From positions 1-64,000 of the forward strand of contig CAZBKM010000009.1 of NCBI GenBank assembly GCA_964492485.1: DNA of 64,000 nucleotides, written 5' to 3'. A model generated the notes under the pieces. It had not been told where the DNA came from. It ran no database searches and saw only the letters and a program-made list of their open reading frames with translations. Origin of the DNA: UBA5336 sp964492485 (GTDB lineage: Bacteria > Pseudomonadota > Alphaproteobacteria > Caulobacterales > Hyphomonadaceae). This document shows positions 34,174 through 42,193 of the stretch, in pieces. Made by a program: the position numbers and the translations under genes. Position 1 is the stretch's first letter. Each line of letters opens with the position of its first letter.

Positions 34174-35526
34174 ATGGTCCAGACAACACCTGCCAGCCCG
34201 TCCTCCGCCCGCTTGCCCCGCGTCGGGCTTGTCTCGCTTGGCTGTCCCAAGGCGCTCGTCGACAGTGAGCGGATTGTCACGCGCCTGCGGGCCGAGGGCT
34301 ATGCGATCTCGCCGGATTATGCGGGCGCCGACCTCGTCCTGGTCAATACGTGCGGCTTTCTCGACAGTGCGCGGGCCGAAAGCCTGGACGCCATCGGCGA
34401 AGCGATCCGCGAGAATGGCAAGGTCATCGTCACGGGCTGCCTTGGCGCCGAGCCAGGCGTGATCGAAGCCGCTCATCCGAGCGTGCTCGCCATTACCGGA
34501 CCGCATCAGTACGAACAGGTGATGGAGGCGGTGCACACGCATCTCGCTCCGCCGCCCAATCCGTATCAGGATCTGATCCCCGGTGCCGGGCTGAAGCTGA
34601 CCCCGCGCCACTATGCCTATCTGAAGATCGCTGAGGGCTGCCACAATCGCTGCAGTTTCTGCATCATTCCGAAGCTGCGGGGCGACCTGGTCTCGCGTCC
34701 CATTCATCACGTTCTGACGGAGGCGGAGCAGCTCGTGGCCGCTGGCGTCCGCGAACTCCTGGTGATTTCGCAGGATACCTCCGCCTACGGCCTGGATGTG
34801 CGCTATGCGCCCCAGGTCTGGCGTGGCGGAACCTATGAGACGCGGTTCCGGGACCTGGCGCGCGGGCTCGGCGAGCTCGGGGTCTGGGTGCGGATGCACT
34901 ATGTCTATCCCTATCCGCACGTGGACGACATCATCCCCCTGATGGCGGAGGAGGTGATCCTTCCCTATCTCGACATCCCGTTCCAGCATGCCAGCGCGCG
35001 CGTGCTGAAGGCGATGCGCCGTCCTGCCAATCAGGAGCGGATCCTCTCGCGCATCGAAGCCTGGCGGCGGGAGGTACCGGACCTGGCCCTTCGGTCGACC
35101 TTCATCGTGGGCTTCCCGGGCGAGACGGAGGAGGATTTCGAGGAGCTGCTGGATTTCCTGCGCGAGGCGCGCATCGATCGGGCGGGCTGCTTCAAGTATG
35201 AAGATGTTGCCCATGCCGACAGCCGCGACCTGCCTGGCCATGTCCCGGAGGACGTCAAGGAGGATCGCTGGCACCGGTTCATGGCGCGCCAGGCCGACAT
35301 TTCCGCCGACCGGGCCGCTGCCCAGATCGGGACGCGCCAGGACGTGATCCTTGACGCGCCGGGCGAGGAACCGGGCATCTGGCTGGCCCGCAGCAGGGCC
35401 GATGCGCCGGAGATCGATGGCTGCGTTCATCTCGATGCCGATGACGACACGCTGGGTCCGGGCGACATCGTCGAGGCCGAGATCGTCGAGGCCGACAGTT
35501 ACGACCTCTACGCAAGGCTCGTCTGA
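34174..35526 (+). CDS. rimO: Ribosomal protein S12 methylthiotransferase
   Basis: 450 residues, radical-SAM methylthiotransferase that modifies Asp of ribosomal protein S12. UPF0004 domain cysteines ('SLGCPKALVDSE', 'VNTCGFLDSARAE', 'VTGCLGAEPG'), radical-SAM CxxxCxxC ('EGCHNRCSFCIIPKLRG'), then 'YVYPYPHVDDIIPLMAEE' and a C-terminal TRAM domain. The S12-specific 'ISQDTSAYG' segment separates it from MiaB. Starts 37 bases after grxD and overlaps the convergent glmM end by 19 bases. Confidence 0.96.
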   Translation: MVQTTPASPSSARLPRVGLVSLGCPKALVDSERIVTRLRAEGYAISPDYAGADLVLVNTCGFLDSARAESLDAIGEAIRENGKVIVTGCLGAEPGVIEAAHPSVLAITGPHQYEQVMEAVHTHLAPPPNPYQDLIPGAGLKLTPRHYAYLKIAEGCHNRCSFCIIPKLRGDLVSRPIHHVLTEAEQLVAAGVRELLVISQDTSAYGLDVRYAPQVWRGGTYETRFRDLARGLGELGVWVRMHYVYPYPHVDDIIPLMAEEVILPYLDIPFQHASARVLKAMRRPANQERILSRIEAWRREVPDLALRSTFIVGFPGETEEDFEELLDFLREARIDRAGCFKYEDVAHADSRDLPGHVPEDVKEDRWHRFMARQADISADRAAAQIGTRQDVILDAPGEEPGIWLARSRADAPEIDGCVHLDADDDTLGPGDIVEAEIVEADSYDLYARLV

Positions 35527-36857
35527 GACCGGATCGCGGTGGCCACGTCCTCGAGGGCGGTGTCCATCTCCGCCTCGCTCAGGGCTTCCGCCATCACACG
35601 GATCACCGGCTCCGTCCCCGACTTGCGCACGACCAGCCGGCCGCGGTCGCCCAGCCGACGTCTGACAGCGGCGAGTGTGGTCTGGACCGTGTCGCTGTCG
35701 AGGGGATCCTCACCGTCAAAGGGCAGGTTCACCAGCCGTTGGGGCACCGGGTCGAAGACGCGCGCGGCGCGCGATACCGGGCCACCGCGCGCCTCGATCG
35801 CCGCCATGACCTGAAGCGCGGCGACCAGCCCGTCACCGGTCGTCGCATGGTCGGTCATCACGATATGGCCGGAAGGCTCTCCGCCCAGATTGAAGCCGCC
35901 ACGGCGCATCTCGGCCACCACGTGGCGATCGCCGACCGACGTTCGCACCAGCGCGATCCCCAGCCCGGCAAGGTAACGCTCCAGGCCAAGATTGCTCATG
36001 ATCGTGGAAACGACCGTGGCCTTATTGAGGCGTCCTTCCGCATGCCACTGGCCGGCGATGAGACCAATGATCTGGTCCCCGTCGATTTCGCAGCCGGCTT
36101 CGTCGACGATGATCAGCCGGTCGGCATCCCCGTCGAGGGCAAGTCCAAGGTCGGCGCCGGTCTCCACCACCCGGGCGCGCAGGGCCTCGGTATGGGTCGA
36201 ACCCACGCCGTCATTGATGTTTCGGCCATTCGGGGCGGTTCCGATGCACTCCAGCTCGGCACCCAGTTCGCCAAGCAGCAGCGGTCCGACCTCATGGGCC
36301 GCGCCGTGGGCTGCGTCGAGGACGATGCGGCGGCCCTCCAGTGTGAGCCCGTCCGGCAGGCTGGCGAGGGCATGTTCGACGTAGCGTGCTGGCGCATCGC
36401 GACGGTGGACCACGTTGCCGATCTCTTCCGCCGATACCGGCAGGCGCGGGGGCGGCCCCTCGAGTCGCGCCTCGATCGCGGCTTCCTCTGCATCGGAAAT
36501 CTTGAAGCCGTCACGCCCGAACAGTTTCAGCCCGTTATCGCGAAATCCGTTGTGGGAGGCGGAAATCATGAAGCCGAACTCTGCCTCCAGGTCCGGCACC
36601 ATGGCCGCAACGCCCGGTGTGGGGAGCACGCCCAGCACATCCACGCGCAGGCCGATCCCTGTCAGACCTGCAATCAACGCCGCCTCGATCATGTCGCAGG
36701 AGGCGCGTGTGTCGCGCCCGATGAGGACGCGGCCGCCGGCTTCCGCAGCGAGGGCGTCGGCCGCCGCAATGGCGAGGCGCAGCACCGACGGCGCGTCGAG
36801 GGGCGGGACGTTGGCGCGCCCGCGAATGCCGTCGGTTCCGAAATAGCGCCGGGCCAT
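35508..36857 (-). CDS. glmM: Phosphoglucosamine mutase
   Basis: 449 residues; interconverts glucosamine-6- and -1-phosphate for UDP-GlcNAc. The phospho-serine site is 'ISASHNGFRDNGLKLFG' near residue 95, the metal loop 'ALDGDADRLIIVDE', the sugar-binding 'GGEPSGHIV', and the phosphate loop 'VRKSGTEPVIRVM'. ATG at 36857 (MARRYFGTDGIRG) follows AGGGAGA; it is the family start. Its 3' end overlaps rimO by 19 bases. The gene is divergent from nothing; the marR gene ends 52 bases upstream of its start on the same strand. Confidence 0.97.
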   Translation of the reverse strand: MARRYFGTDGIRGRANVPPLDAPSVLRLAIAAADALAAEAGGRVLIGRDTRASCDMIEAALIAGLTGIGLRVDVLGVLPTPGVAAMVPDLEAEFGFMISASHNGFRDNGLKLFGRDGFKISDAEEAAIEARLEGPPPRLPVSAEEIGNVVHRRDAPARYVEHALASLPDGLTLEGRRIVLDAAHGAAHEVGPLLLGELGAELECIGTAPNGRNINDGVGSTHTEALRARVVETGADLGLALDGDADRLIIVDEAGCEIDGDQIIGLIAGQWHAEGRLNKATVVSTIMSNLGLERYLAGLGIALVRTSVGDRHVVAEMRRGGFNLGGEPSGHIVMTDHATTGDGLVAALQVMAAIEARGGPVSRAARVFDPVPQRLVNLPFDGEDPLDSDTVQTTLAAVRRRLGDRGRLVVRKSGTEPVIRVMAEALSEAEMDTALEDVATAIRSQTSLA

Positions 36858-36908
36858 GGCGATCTCCCTGGGGTCTGGATCGGGCGGTTCGACCGCCCCC
36901 ATACCGTC

Positions 36909-37475
36909 CTATCGCACGCGGCGGGAATCGAAAGCCGTGCGGCCAGTCGACCAAAGCGGGACGTCGGGGCTCACCGCGTCTGCGAGCCGGTCGAGAAGAC
37001 GGTTCAGGTTGGCCACGTCGGATGGGCTGAGATCAGCCAGGATCCTGCGCTCATGGGCCAGAGCAAGCGGAACGATCCGCCTGTAGACAGCCAGGCCCGC
37101 CGGGCTGAGGAACAGCCGCGCGGCCCGGCGGTCGCGGGTATCGGCCCGGCGGTCCAGACGGCCGTCGGCCTCGAGCTGCGCCACCGCGCGGCTGACGGCC
37201 ACCTTGTCCATCGCGGTCCGGGCGCAGACCTCCCGCGCATTCAGTCCCGGCTGGTCTCCCAGCACGGCCATGCATCGCCACTGACCGATGGTCAGGCCAA
37301 AGTCCGTCTCGTAGGCGTCGGCGATCTGGCGGGAGAGCGTATTCGACAGAACCGACAGGCGGTAGGGCAGAAACGATTCCAGCGACAGGCGCATATCGGC
37401 GTGCGGGCTGCCCAGGGTCCCACCGGCGACGAGGTCGTGGTGGGGGCCTGTCGGTGAGGTTTGACCCTGATCCAT
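36909..37475 (-). CDS. MarR-family transcriptional regulator
   Basis: 188 residues with a winged helix: 'TIGQWRCMAVLGDQPGLNAREVCARTAMDKVAVSRAVAQLEADGRL', then the wing 'RRADTRDRRAARLFLSPAG'. A 27-residue N-terminal extension precedes the core. Divergently transcribed from hppD with a perfect operator in the 52-base gap, so it probably represses hppD (and itself) and responds to an aromatic acid from tyrosine breakdown. A GAGGG site precedes ATG 37475. Confidence 0.92.
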   Translation of the reverse strand: MDQGQTSPTGPHHDLVAGGTLGSPHADMRLSLESFLPYRLSVLSNTLSRQIADAYETDFGLTIGQWRCMAVLGDQPGLNAREVCARTAMDKVAVSRAVAQLEADGRLDRRADTRDRRAARLFLSPAGLAVYRRIVPLALAHERRILADLSPSDVANLNRLLDRLADAVSPDVPLWSTGRTAFDSRRVR

Positions 37476-37490
37476 TGCGAGCCCTCGGCA

Positions 37491-37514
37491 ATTTAGTTAC
37501 ACTTGAAACTAAAT
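37491..37514. promoter_or_regulatory. Probable MarR operator between marR and hppD
   Basis: Perfect 8-base inverted repeat ATTTAGTT-(8)-AACTAAAT. It abuts the AGGGAGG ribosome site of hppD and lies 15 bases upstream of the marR start codon, so one bound regulator dimer could block both genes. The size and AT-rich arms fit MarR-type operators. Confidence 0.75.
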
Positions 37515-37527
37515 AGGGAGGCATCGC

Positions 37528-38628
37528 TTGGCAATGGCCGATCTTTTCGACAATCCGGCCGGTCTGGATGGGTTCGAGTTCATCGAGTTCGCGGCCCCCG
37601 ACCCGGATGCGCTGTCGCCGGTGTTCGAGGCGATGGGATTCACCGAGATCGCGCGGCACCGCTCCAAGGCGGTCTCGCTCTGGCGCCAGGGCGGCATAAA
37701 CTTCATCGTCAACGGGGAACCCGGGTCGCAGGCCTGGTATTTCGCGCGGGAGCATGGCCCGTCAGCCTGCGGCATGGGGTTTCGTGTGCGTGACGCCCAG
37801 ACGGCCTTCGATCATCTCATCCGGCAGGGGGCCGAACCCGTGGACGTCCCCACCGGGCCGATGGAACTTCGGCTTCCGGCGATACGTGGAATAGGCGGGG
37901 CACTGATTTATCTGATCGATCGCCCGGGGCAGACCGGCCCGTGTCTCTATGATATCGATTTCGTGCGGCTGTCAGGGGCAGACCCTGCGCCAAGCGGCGC
38001 GGGCTTTCACACGATCGATCACCTGACCCACAACGTCTATGGCGGGCGCATGGCGTATTGGGCCGACTTCTATGCGCGCCTGTTCAACTTCCGCGAAACC
38101 CGATTCTTCGACATCAAGGGTGAATACACGGGCCTGACGTCCAGGGCGCTGACGGCGCCCGATGGCAAGATTCGGATTCCCCTGAACGAGGAGGGCCGAG
38201 GCGGGCAGGGCCAGATCGACGAGTTTCTGCGCGCGTTCAATGGTGAGGGCATCCAGCATATCGCGCTCGCCTGCGATGACCTTTATGCCTGCTGGGATCG
38301 GCTGAAGGCCCGAGGAATGCGTTTCATGGCGCCGCCGCCGGACACCTATTACGACATGCTGGAGGAGCGCCTGCCGGGGCATGGCGAGCCGGTCGATGCG
38401 CTGAGATCGCGGGGCATCCTCCTTGACGGCACCACGCAGGATAGCCCGCCGCGCCTTTTGCTGCAGATCTTTTCCGAGGCCCTGCTGGGACCCGTCTTCT
38501 TCGAGTTCATACAGCGCAAGCGGGACGAAGGCTTCGGCGAAGGCAATTTCAAGGCCCTGTTCGAGAGCCTCGAACGGGATCAGATCCAGCGCGGTGTTCT
38601 CGCCGTCGATGAAGGAGCCCATGCATGA
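37528..38628 (+). CDS. hppD: 4-Hydroxyphenylpyruvate dioxygenase
   Basis: 366-residue, two-domain VOC fold Fe(II) enzyme making homogentisate in tyrosine catabolism. The iron ligands are in 'HTIDHLTHNVYGG' and 'GIQHIALACDD', and the glutamate in 'FFEFIQRKRDEGFGEGN'. TTG at 37528 stands 6 bases after AGGGAGG; an ATG at 37534 is two codons in and would also work. The ATGA at its end overlaps the next ORF. Regulated by the MarR operator just upstream. Homogentisate dioxygenase (hmgA) does not follow it here. Confidence 0.95.
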   Translation: MAMADLFDNPAGLDGFEFIEFAAPDPDALSPVFEAMGFTEIARHRSKAVSLWRQGGINFIVNGEPGSQAWYFAREHGPSACGMGFRVRDAQTAFDHLIRQGAEPVDVPTGPMELRLPAIRGIGGALIYLIDRPGQTGPCLYDIDFVRLSGADPAPSGAGFHTIDHLTHNVYGGRMAYWADFYARLFNFRETRFFDIKGEYTGLTSRALTAPDGKIRIPLNEEGRGGQGQIDEFLRAFNGEGIQHIALACDDLYACWDRLKARGMRFMAPPPDTYYDMLEERLPGHGEPVDALRSRGILLDGTTQDSPPRLLLQIFSEALLGPVFFEFIQRKRDEGFGEGNFKALFESLERDQIQRGVLAVDEGAHA

Positions 38629-38792
38629 AGAGCCTGCTCTCGGGTGCACTGGCCGGCCTTGCGGGCGGCCTGGCGACCCGCTTCACCGATACATGGGTGG
38701 GTGACCTGTCGGCCTCGACTCTTGTCGGGCTGGCGGTCGGGATCCTTGTTCTTCTAGCCTTCCGGTCGCGCAGGCATCGGAGGCCCACATGA
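38625..38792 (+). CDS. Small membrane protein, 55 aa
   Basis: Start ATG overlaps the hppD stop codon (ATGA), so it is translationally coupled. Sequence is MKSLLSGALAGLAGGLATRF followed by 'TWVGDLSASTLVGLAVGILVLLAFRSR': one or two glycine-rich hydrophobic helices with a basic end. It ends in ATGA overlapping the next small ORF at 38789. Not recognised. The tight overlaps on both sides are the evidence that it is real; it is too short to have been found by a normal gene caller. Confidence 0.6.
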   Translation: MKSLLSGALAGLAGGLATRFTDTWVGDLSASTLVGLAVGILVLLAFRSRRHRRPT

Positions 38793-38989
38793 ACGACGCA
38801 CCCAGGAACGTCTCGCTCTCGATCTGGCAGGAGGCTGCGGTCGGGGCCCTGATGGGTGCCCTGGTCGGGACGGGGTTGATGCTCGCCGACCTGATTTCCC
38901 CGCTCGCCATCATCGGTGTGGCCACTGGCCTTGGTCTGGGCAGCGGGTTCAACGCATGGCGGCGGAAGAAGCGCGACGCCGCCGAGTGA
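38789..38989 (+). CDS. Small membrane protein, 66 aa
   Basis: Coupled by a 4-base overlap to the 55-residue ORF before it. Contains 'LSIWQEAAVGALMGALVGTGLMLADLISPLAIIGVATGLGLGSGF', i.e. two hydrophobic helices rich in Gly and Ala, then the basic tail 'NAWRRKKRDAAE' that should stay cytosolic. Ends 11 bases before the VOC gene. Not recognised; perhaps a small membrane partner of the tyrosine pathway or a protein that just shares its transcript. Confidence 0.7.
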   Translation: MNDAPRNVSLSIWQEAAVGALMGALVGTGLMLADLISPLAIIGVATGLGLGSGFNAWRRKKRDAAE

Positions 38990-39000
38990 GGGAGCCTGTC

Positions 39001-39561
39001 ATGACCCAGCCCGCACCGGCGCTTCAGGGTGTTCACCACGTCGCCTATCGCTGTCGCGACGCGAAGGAGACGGTGGAGTTCTACCGTCGTGTCCTGGGGA
39101 TGAGGTTCCAGTTGGCCATCGCAGAGGACCGGGTTCCGTCGACCGGCGCGCCAGACCCCTACATGCATGTGTTTCTCGATGCGGGTGGCGGGAATGTGCT
39201 GGCTTTTTTCGAACTGCCCAACAGCCCCGAAATGGATCGGGATCGCAACACGCCGGATTGGGTGCAGCACATCGCGTTCCGGGTCGCCAGTCTCGACGAT
39301 CTGAGTGCGGCGAAAGCGCGCGCGGAGGCCGAGGGGCTCGACGTGGTGGGGCCGACCCATCACGGGATCTTCAAGTCGATCTACTTCTTTGATCCCAACG
39401 GCCACAGGCTGGAACTGGCCTGTGACATCGCCACGCCCGACCAGCGCGCCGACCTCGAACGCGTCGCCGAAGACATGCTCGAAGCCTGGACGCAGACAAA
39501 GACCGCGCCGCGCCATGCCGCCTGGCTGCATGATCTCGCGCGCGAGGACGGGACCTCTTAA
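39001..39561 (+). CDS. VOC-superfamily (glyoxalase-type) protein
   Basis: 186 residues with a single vicinal oxygen chelate domain: 'GVHHVAYRCRDAKETVEFYRRVLGM' and later 'WVQHIAFRVASLDDL', 'FFDPNGHRLELACD', giving two histidines and a glutamate suited to a metal site. Preceded by GAGGGAG. It lies between the hppD-linked ORFs and fahA. It is not homogentisate dioxygenase (which is a cupin of ~430 residues) but could act on an aromatic intermediate. The last part, 'RADLERVAEDMLEAWTQ', is helical. Confidence 0.85.
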   Translation: MTQPAPALQGVHHVAYRCRDAKETVEFYRRVLGMRFQLAIAEDRVPSTGAPDPYMHVFLDAGGGNVLAFFELPNSPEMDRDRNTPDWVQHIAFRVASLDDLSAAKARAEAEGLDVVGPTHHGIFKSIYFFDPNGHRLELACDIATPDQRADLERVAEDMLEAWTQTKTAPRHAAWLHDLAREDGTS

Positions 39562-39660
39562 ACCGAGTTCGGAGCAAACGGGCTCGGTTGCGAACGGATA
39601 CTTGCGCACGAACAAATATATAAAGCGACGGCCTGGAGTGAAACGAAAGAGCGGCGCTTG
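39562..39660 (+). repeat. Mosaic intergenic repeat, copy 4 (module C only)
   Basis: Starts immediately after the VOC stop codon TAA with ACCGAGTTCGGAGCAAACGG and ends with the AAGCGACGG...AGCGGCGCTT region. The C-type hairpin is weaker here (mismatches in the stem). Same orientation relative to the upstream gene as at prs and rplY. The remaining 110 bases to fahA show nothing recognisable. Confidence 0.8.
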
Positions 39661-39772
39661 AGTATGTTATCCGGTCGGACGCGGTCAGGTGCACGGGGGC
39701 CAACCCCCGGGAGGCTTTCGGCAAGGCCAAACGCCCGTAAGCGAACGTCGACGGTGTGCGAAGGGAGACGCC

Positions 39773-40783
39773 ATGAAACTCGCCACGCTGAAGGATGGCA
39801 GCCGGGACGGTCGCCTGGTGATCGTGTCGCATGACCTGACCTGGTGTAGCGATGCCGGATCGGTCGCTGCGACGCTGCAGGCTGCCCTGGACCGCTGGGA
39901 CGACGCCGCGCCGCGGCTCCAGTGCCTGGCCGACCAGCTGGCGGTGGGCAGCGTGCCGATGGAACGGTTCCACGAGCGCAATGCCATGAGCCCCTTGCCC
40001 CGCGCTTACCAGTGGGCCGACGGATCGGCCTACATCAATCACGTCGAACTGGTGCGGAAGGCGCGCGGGGCAGAGGTGCCGGAGCACTTCTATACCGACC
40101 CCCTGATGTACCAGGGGGGCTCGGACGGTTTCCTCGGGCCTCGCGATCCGATCTCGTTCCACGATGCCGAATGGGGGCTGGATTTCGAGGGAGAGGTGGC
40201 GGTCATCACCGACGATGTCCCGATGGGGGTGTCCCACGAGGCCGCCGCCGGTCACATCAAGCTGCTCATGCTGTGCAATGACGTGTCGCTGCGCGGCCTC
40301 GTTCCCGGGGAGCTGTCCAAGGGGTTCGGCTTTTTCCAGTCCAAGCCAGCCAGTGCCTTCTCCCCGGTCGCGGTGACGCCGGATGAACTCGGCGACGCGT
40401 GGGCCGGCAGCGCGGTCCATCTGCCCTTGCGGGTGGATCTCAATGGCAGGCCCTTTGGCCGGGTCGAGGCCGGAGAGGACCTGACCTTCGACCTGGCACG
40501 ACTGGTCGCCCATGCTGCGCGGACCCGCCGGCTGACGGCCGGGACGATCATCGGTTCCGGTACGGTGTCGAATCGCAGCGCCGATGGCGGCCCGGGCCAG
40601 CCGGTCGACGCCGGCGGGCGGGGCTATGCCTGCCTGGCAGAGCTGCGTATGACCGAACGCCTGTCCCAGTCCGCGCCGCAGACCCTGTTTTTGATGCCCG
40701 GCGATACGGTTCGGCTTGAGATGCTGGACCGGGCGGGCCACACGGTGTTCGGTGCGATCGAGCAAACCGTGGAGACGCGTTAG
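39773..40783 (+). CDS. fahA: Fumarylacetoacetase (fumarylacetoacetate hydrolase family)
   Basis: 336 residues of the bacterial FAH type: N-terminal 'MKLATLKDGSRDGRLVIVSH' and 'AVGSVPMERFHERNAMSPLPRAYQWADGSAYINH', core 'SFHDAEWGLDFEGEVAVITDDVP' with acidic metal ligands, and 'SGTVSNRSADGGPG'. It would split fumarylacetoacetate into fumarate and acetoacetate, the final step of tyrosine catabolism. Start at 39773 after AAGGGAGA. scoA begins two bases after the stop, so fahA, scoA and scoB form an operon. Confidence 0.9.
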   Translation: MKLATLKDGSRDGRLVIVSHDLTWCSDAGSVAATLQAALDRWDDAAPRLQCLADQLAVGSVPMERFHERNAMSPLPRAYQWADGSAYINHVELVRKARGAEVPEHFYTDPLMYQGGSDGFLGPRDPISFHDAEWGLDFEGEVAVITDDVPMGVSHEAAAGHIKLLMLCNDVSLRGLVPGELSKGFGFFQSKPASAFSPVAVTPDELGDAWAGSAVHLPLRVDLNGRPFGRVEAGEDLTFDLARLVAHAARTRRLTAGTIIGSGTVSNRSADGGPGQPVDAGGRGYACLAELRMTERLSQSAPQTLFLMPGDTVRLEMLDRAGHTVFGAIEQTVETR

Positions 40784-40785
40784 GA

Positions 40786-41493
40786 ATGGCGGAAAAACTC
40801 TATGCCGATGCCGTCAGTGCCCTGGATGGCCTGCTTTTTGACGGCATGACGATCATGTCGGGCGGCTTCGGCCTGTGTGGCATTCCCGAACTGGCGATCG
40901 CAGCGATTCGCGACAGCGGCGTGCGTGACCTGACCATCATTTCCAACAATGCCGGGGTGGATGGCTTTGGCCTCGGCCTGTTGCTGGAAAACCGGCAGGT
41001 GAAGAAGATGGTGTCGTCCTATGTGGGCGAAAACAAGGAGTTCGAGCGCCAGTATCTGTCAGGCGAGCTCGAGCTTGAATTCAACCCGCAAGGCACGCTC
41101 GCCGAACGTTGCCGTGCCGGCGGCGCGGGCATTCCGGGCTTCTACACGAAGACCGGTGTCGGTACCCGTATCGCCGAGGGCAAGGAGCATCGCGACTTCA
41201 ACGGGGAGACCCATATACTCGAGACCGGGCTGGTCGCCGACCTGGCCATCGTGAAGGCCTGGAAGGGCGACCATGAAGGCAATCTCGTCTACCGGATGAC
41301 GGCGATGAACTTCAATCCGGAGATGGCGATGGCCGGAAAGGTTACCGTGGCAGAGGTCGAGGACCTGGTGCCCACCGGGACGCTGGACCCGAACCATATC
41401 CATACGCCAGGCATCTTCGTGCAGCGCATCCTGAAGGGCGAGCACGAGAAGCGGATCGAGAAAGTCACCACCCGCCGGCGCGAGGAGGCCTGA
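40786..41493 (+). CDS. scoA: 3-oxoacid CoA-transferase subunit A
   Basis: 235 residues; with ScoB moves CoA from succinyl-CoA to acetoacetate so that it can be thiolysed to acetyl-CoA. Signatures: 'DGMTIMSGGFGLCGIPE' and 'NNAGVDGFGLG', 'GGAGIPGFYTKTGVGT', typical of the CoA-transferase alpha chain. Two bases after fahA, suggesting its job is to dispose of the acetoacetate released by FahA. The start ATG has no strong site of its own and probably depends on coupling. Confidence 0.95.
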   Translation: MAEKLYADAVSALDGLLFDGMTIMSGGFGLCGIPELAIAAIRDSGVRDLTIISNNAGVDGFGLGLLLENRQVKKMVSSYVGENKEFERQYLSGELELEFNPQGTLAERCRAGGAGIPGFYTKTGVGTRIAEGKEHRDFNGETHILETGLVADLAIVKAWKGDHEGNLVYRMTAMNFNPEMAMAGKVTVAEVEDLVPTGTLDPNHIHTPGIFVQRILKGEHEKRIEKVTTRRREEA

Positions 41494-41496
41494 GCC

Positions 41497-42144
41497 ATGC
41501 CCTGGACACGCGACGACATGGCGGCACGGGCCGCCCATGAGCTGCAGGACGGTTTCTATGTGAACCTTGGGATCGGCATCCCGACCCTGGTGGCCAACTA
41601 TATCCCCGAAGGTGTGGATGTGACGTTGCAGTCGGAGAACGGCATGCTCGGAATGGGGCCGTTTCCCTATGAGGGGGAAGAGGATCCTGATCTCATCAAT
41701 GCCGGAAAGCAGACGATTACGACACTCGACCGCTCATCCTTCTTTTCCTCCGCCACGTCGTTCGCGATGATCCGCGGCGGTCACATCGACCTCGCGATCC
41801 TGGGCGCCATGGAGGTGGCGGAAAATGGCGACCTCGCGAACTGGATGATCCCCGGCAAGCTCGTCAAGGGCATGGGCGGCGCCATGGATCTCGTGGCGGG
41901 CGTCCGGCGGGTGGTCGTGGTGATGGACCACACGGCGAAGTCGGGGGCGCCGAAGCTGTTGAAGGCGTGCACGCTGCCCCTGACGGGGACGGGCGTCGTC
42001 AACCGGATCATCACCGACCTCGGCGTCTTCGACGTCGTGCCTGGCGGGCTGCAAATCACCGAACTGGCCCCGGACGTGACCGTGGAAGCCGTTCGCGCGG
42101 CCACGGACGCCACGCTCCTGCAGAGCCCGGGATTGCCGGTCTGA
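41497..42144 (+). CDS. scoB: 3-oxoacid CoA-transferase subunit B
   Basis: 215 residues; carries the catalytic glutamate in 'TLQSENGMLGMGPFPYE' that forms the CoA thioester. Also 'VNLGIGIPTLVANYIP' and 'NGDLANWMIPGKLVKGMGGAMDL'. Follows scoA by 3 bases. The two subunits form a heterotetramer in the cytosol. End of the fahA-scoAB operon; the next gene is on the other strand. Confidence 0.95.
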   Translation: MPWTRDDMAARAAHELQDGFYVNLGIGIPTLVANYIPEGVDVTLQSENGMLGMGPFPYEGEEDPDLINAGKQTITTLDRSSFFSSATSFAMIRGGHIDLAILGAMEVAENGDLANWMIPGKLVKGMGGAMDLVAGVRRVVVVMDHTAKSGAPKLLKACTLPLTGTGVVNRIITDLGVFDVVPGGLQITELAPDVTVEAVRAATDATLLQSPGLPV

Positions 42145-42193
42145 AGCGCCAAGTCCGAAAAACGCCCTGAACGCGGTCGTCGCTTCGACCAGG

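Noticed and set aside
38625..38989. Toxin-antitoxin pair
   Set aside because: Both small proteins are membrane-helix rich and no DNA-binding antitoxin is visible; coupling to hppD argues for another role.
39001..39561. VOC gene as the missing homogentisate 1,2-dioxygenase
   Set aside because: Homogentisate dioxygenase is a larger cupin-fold enzyme; this is a 186-residue single VOC domain.
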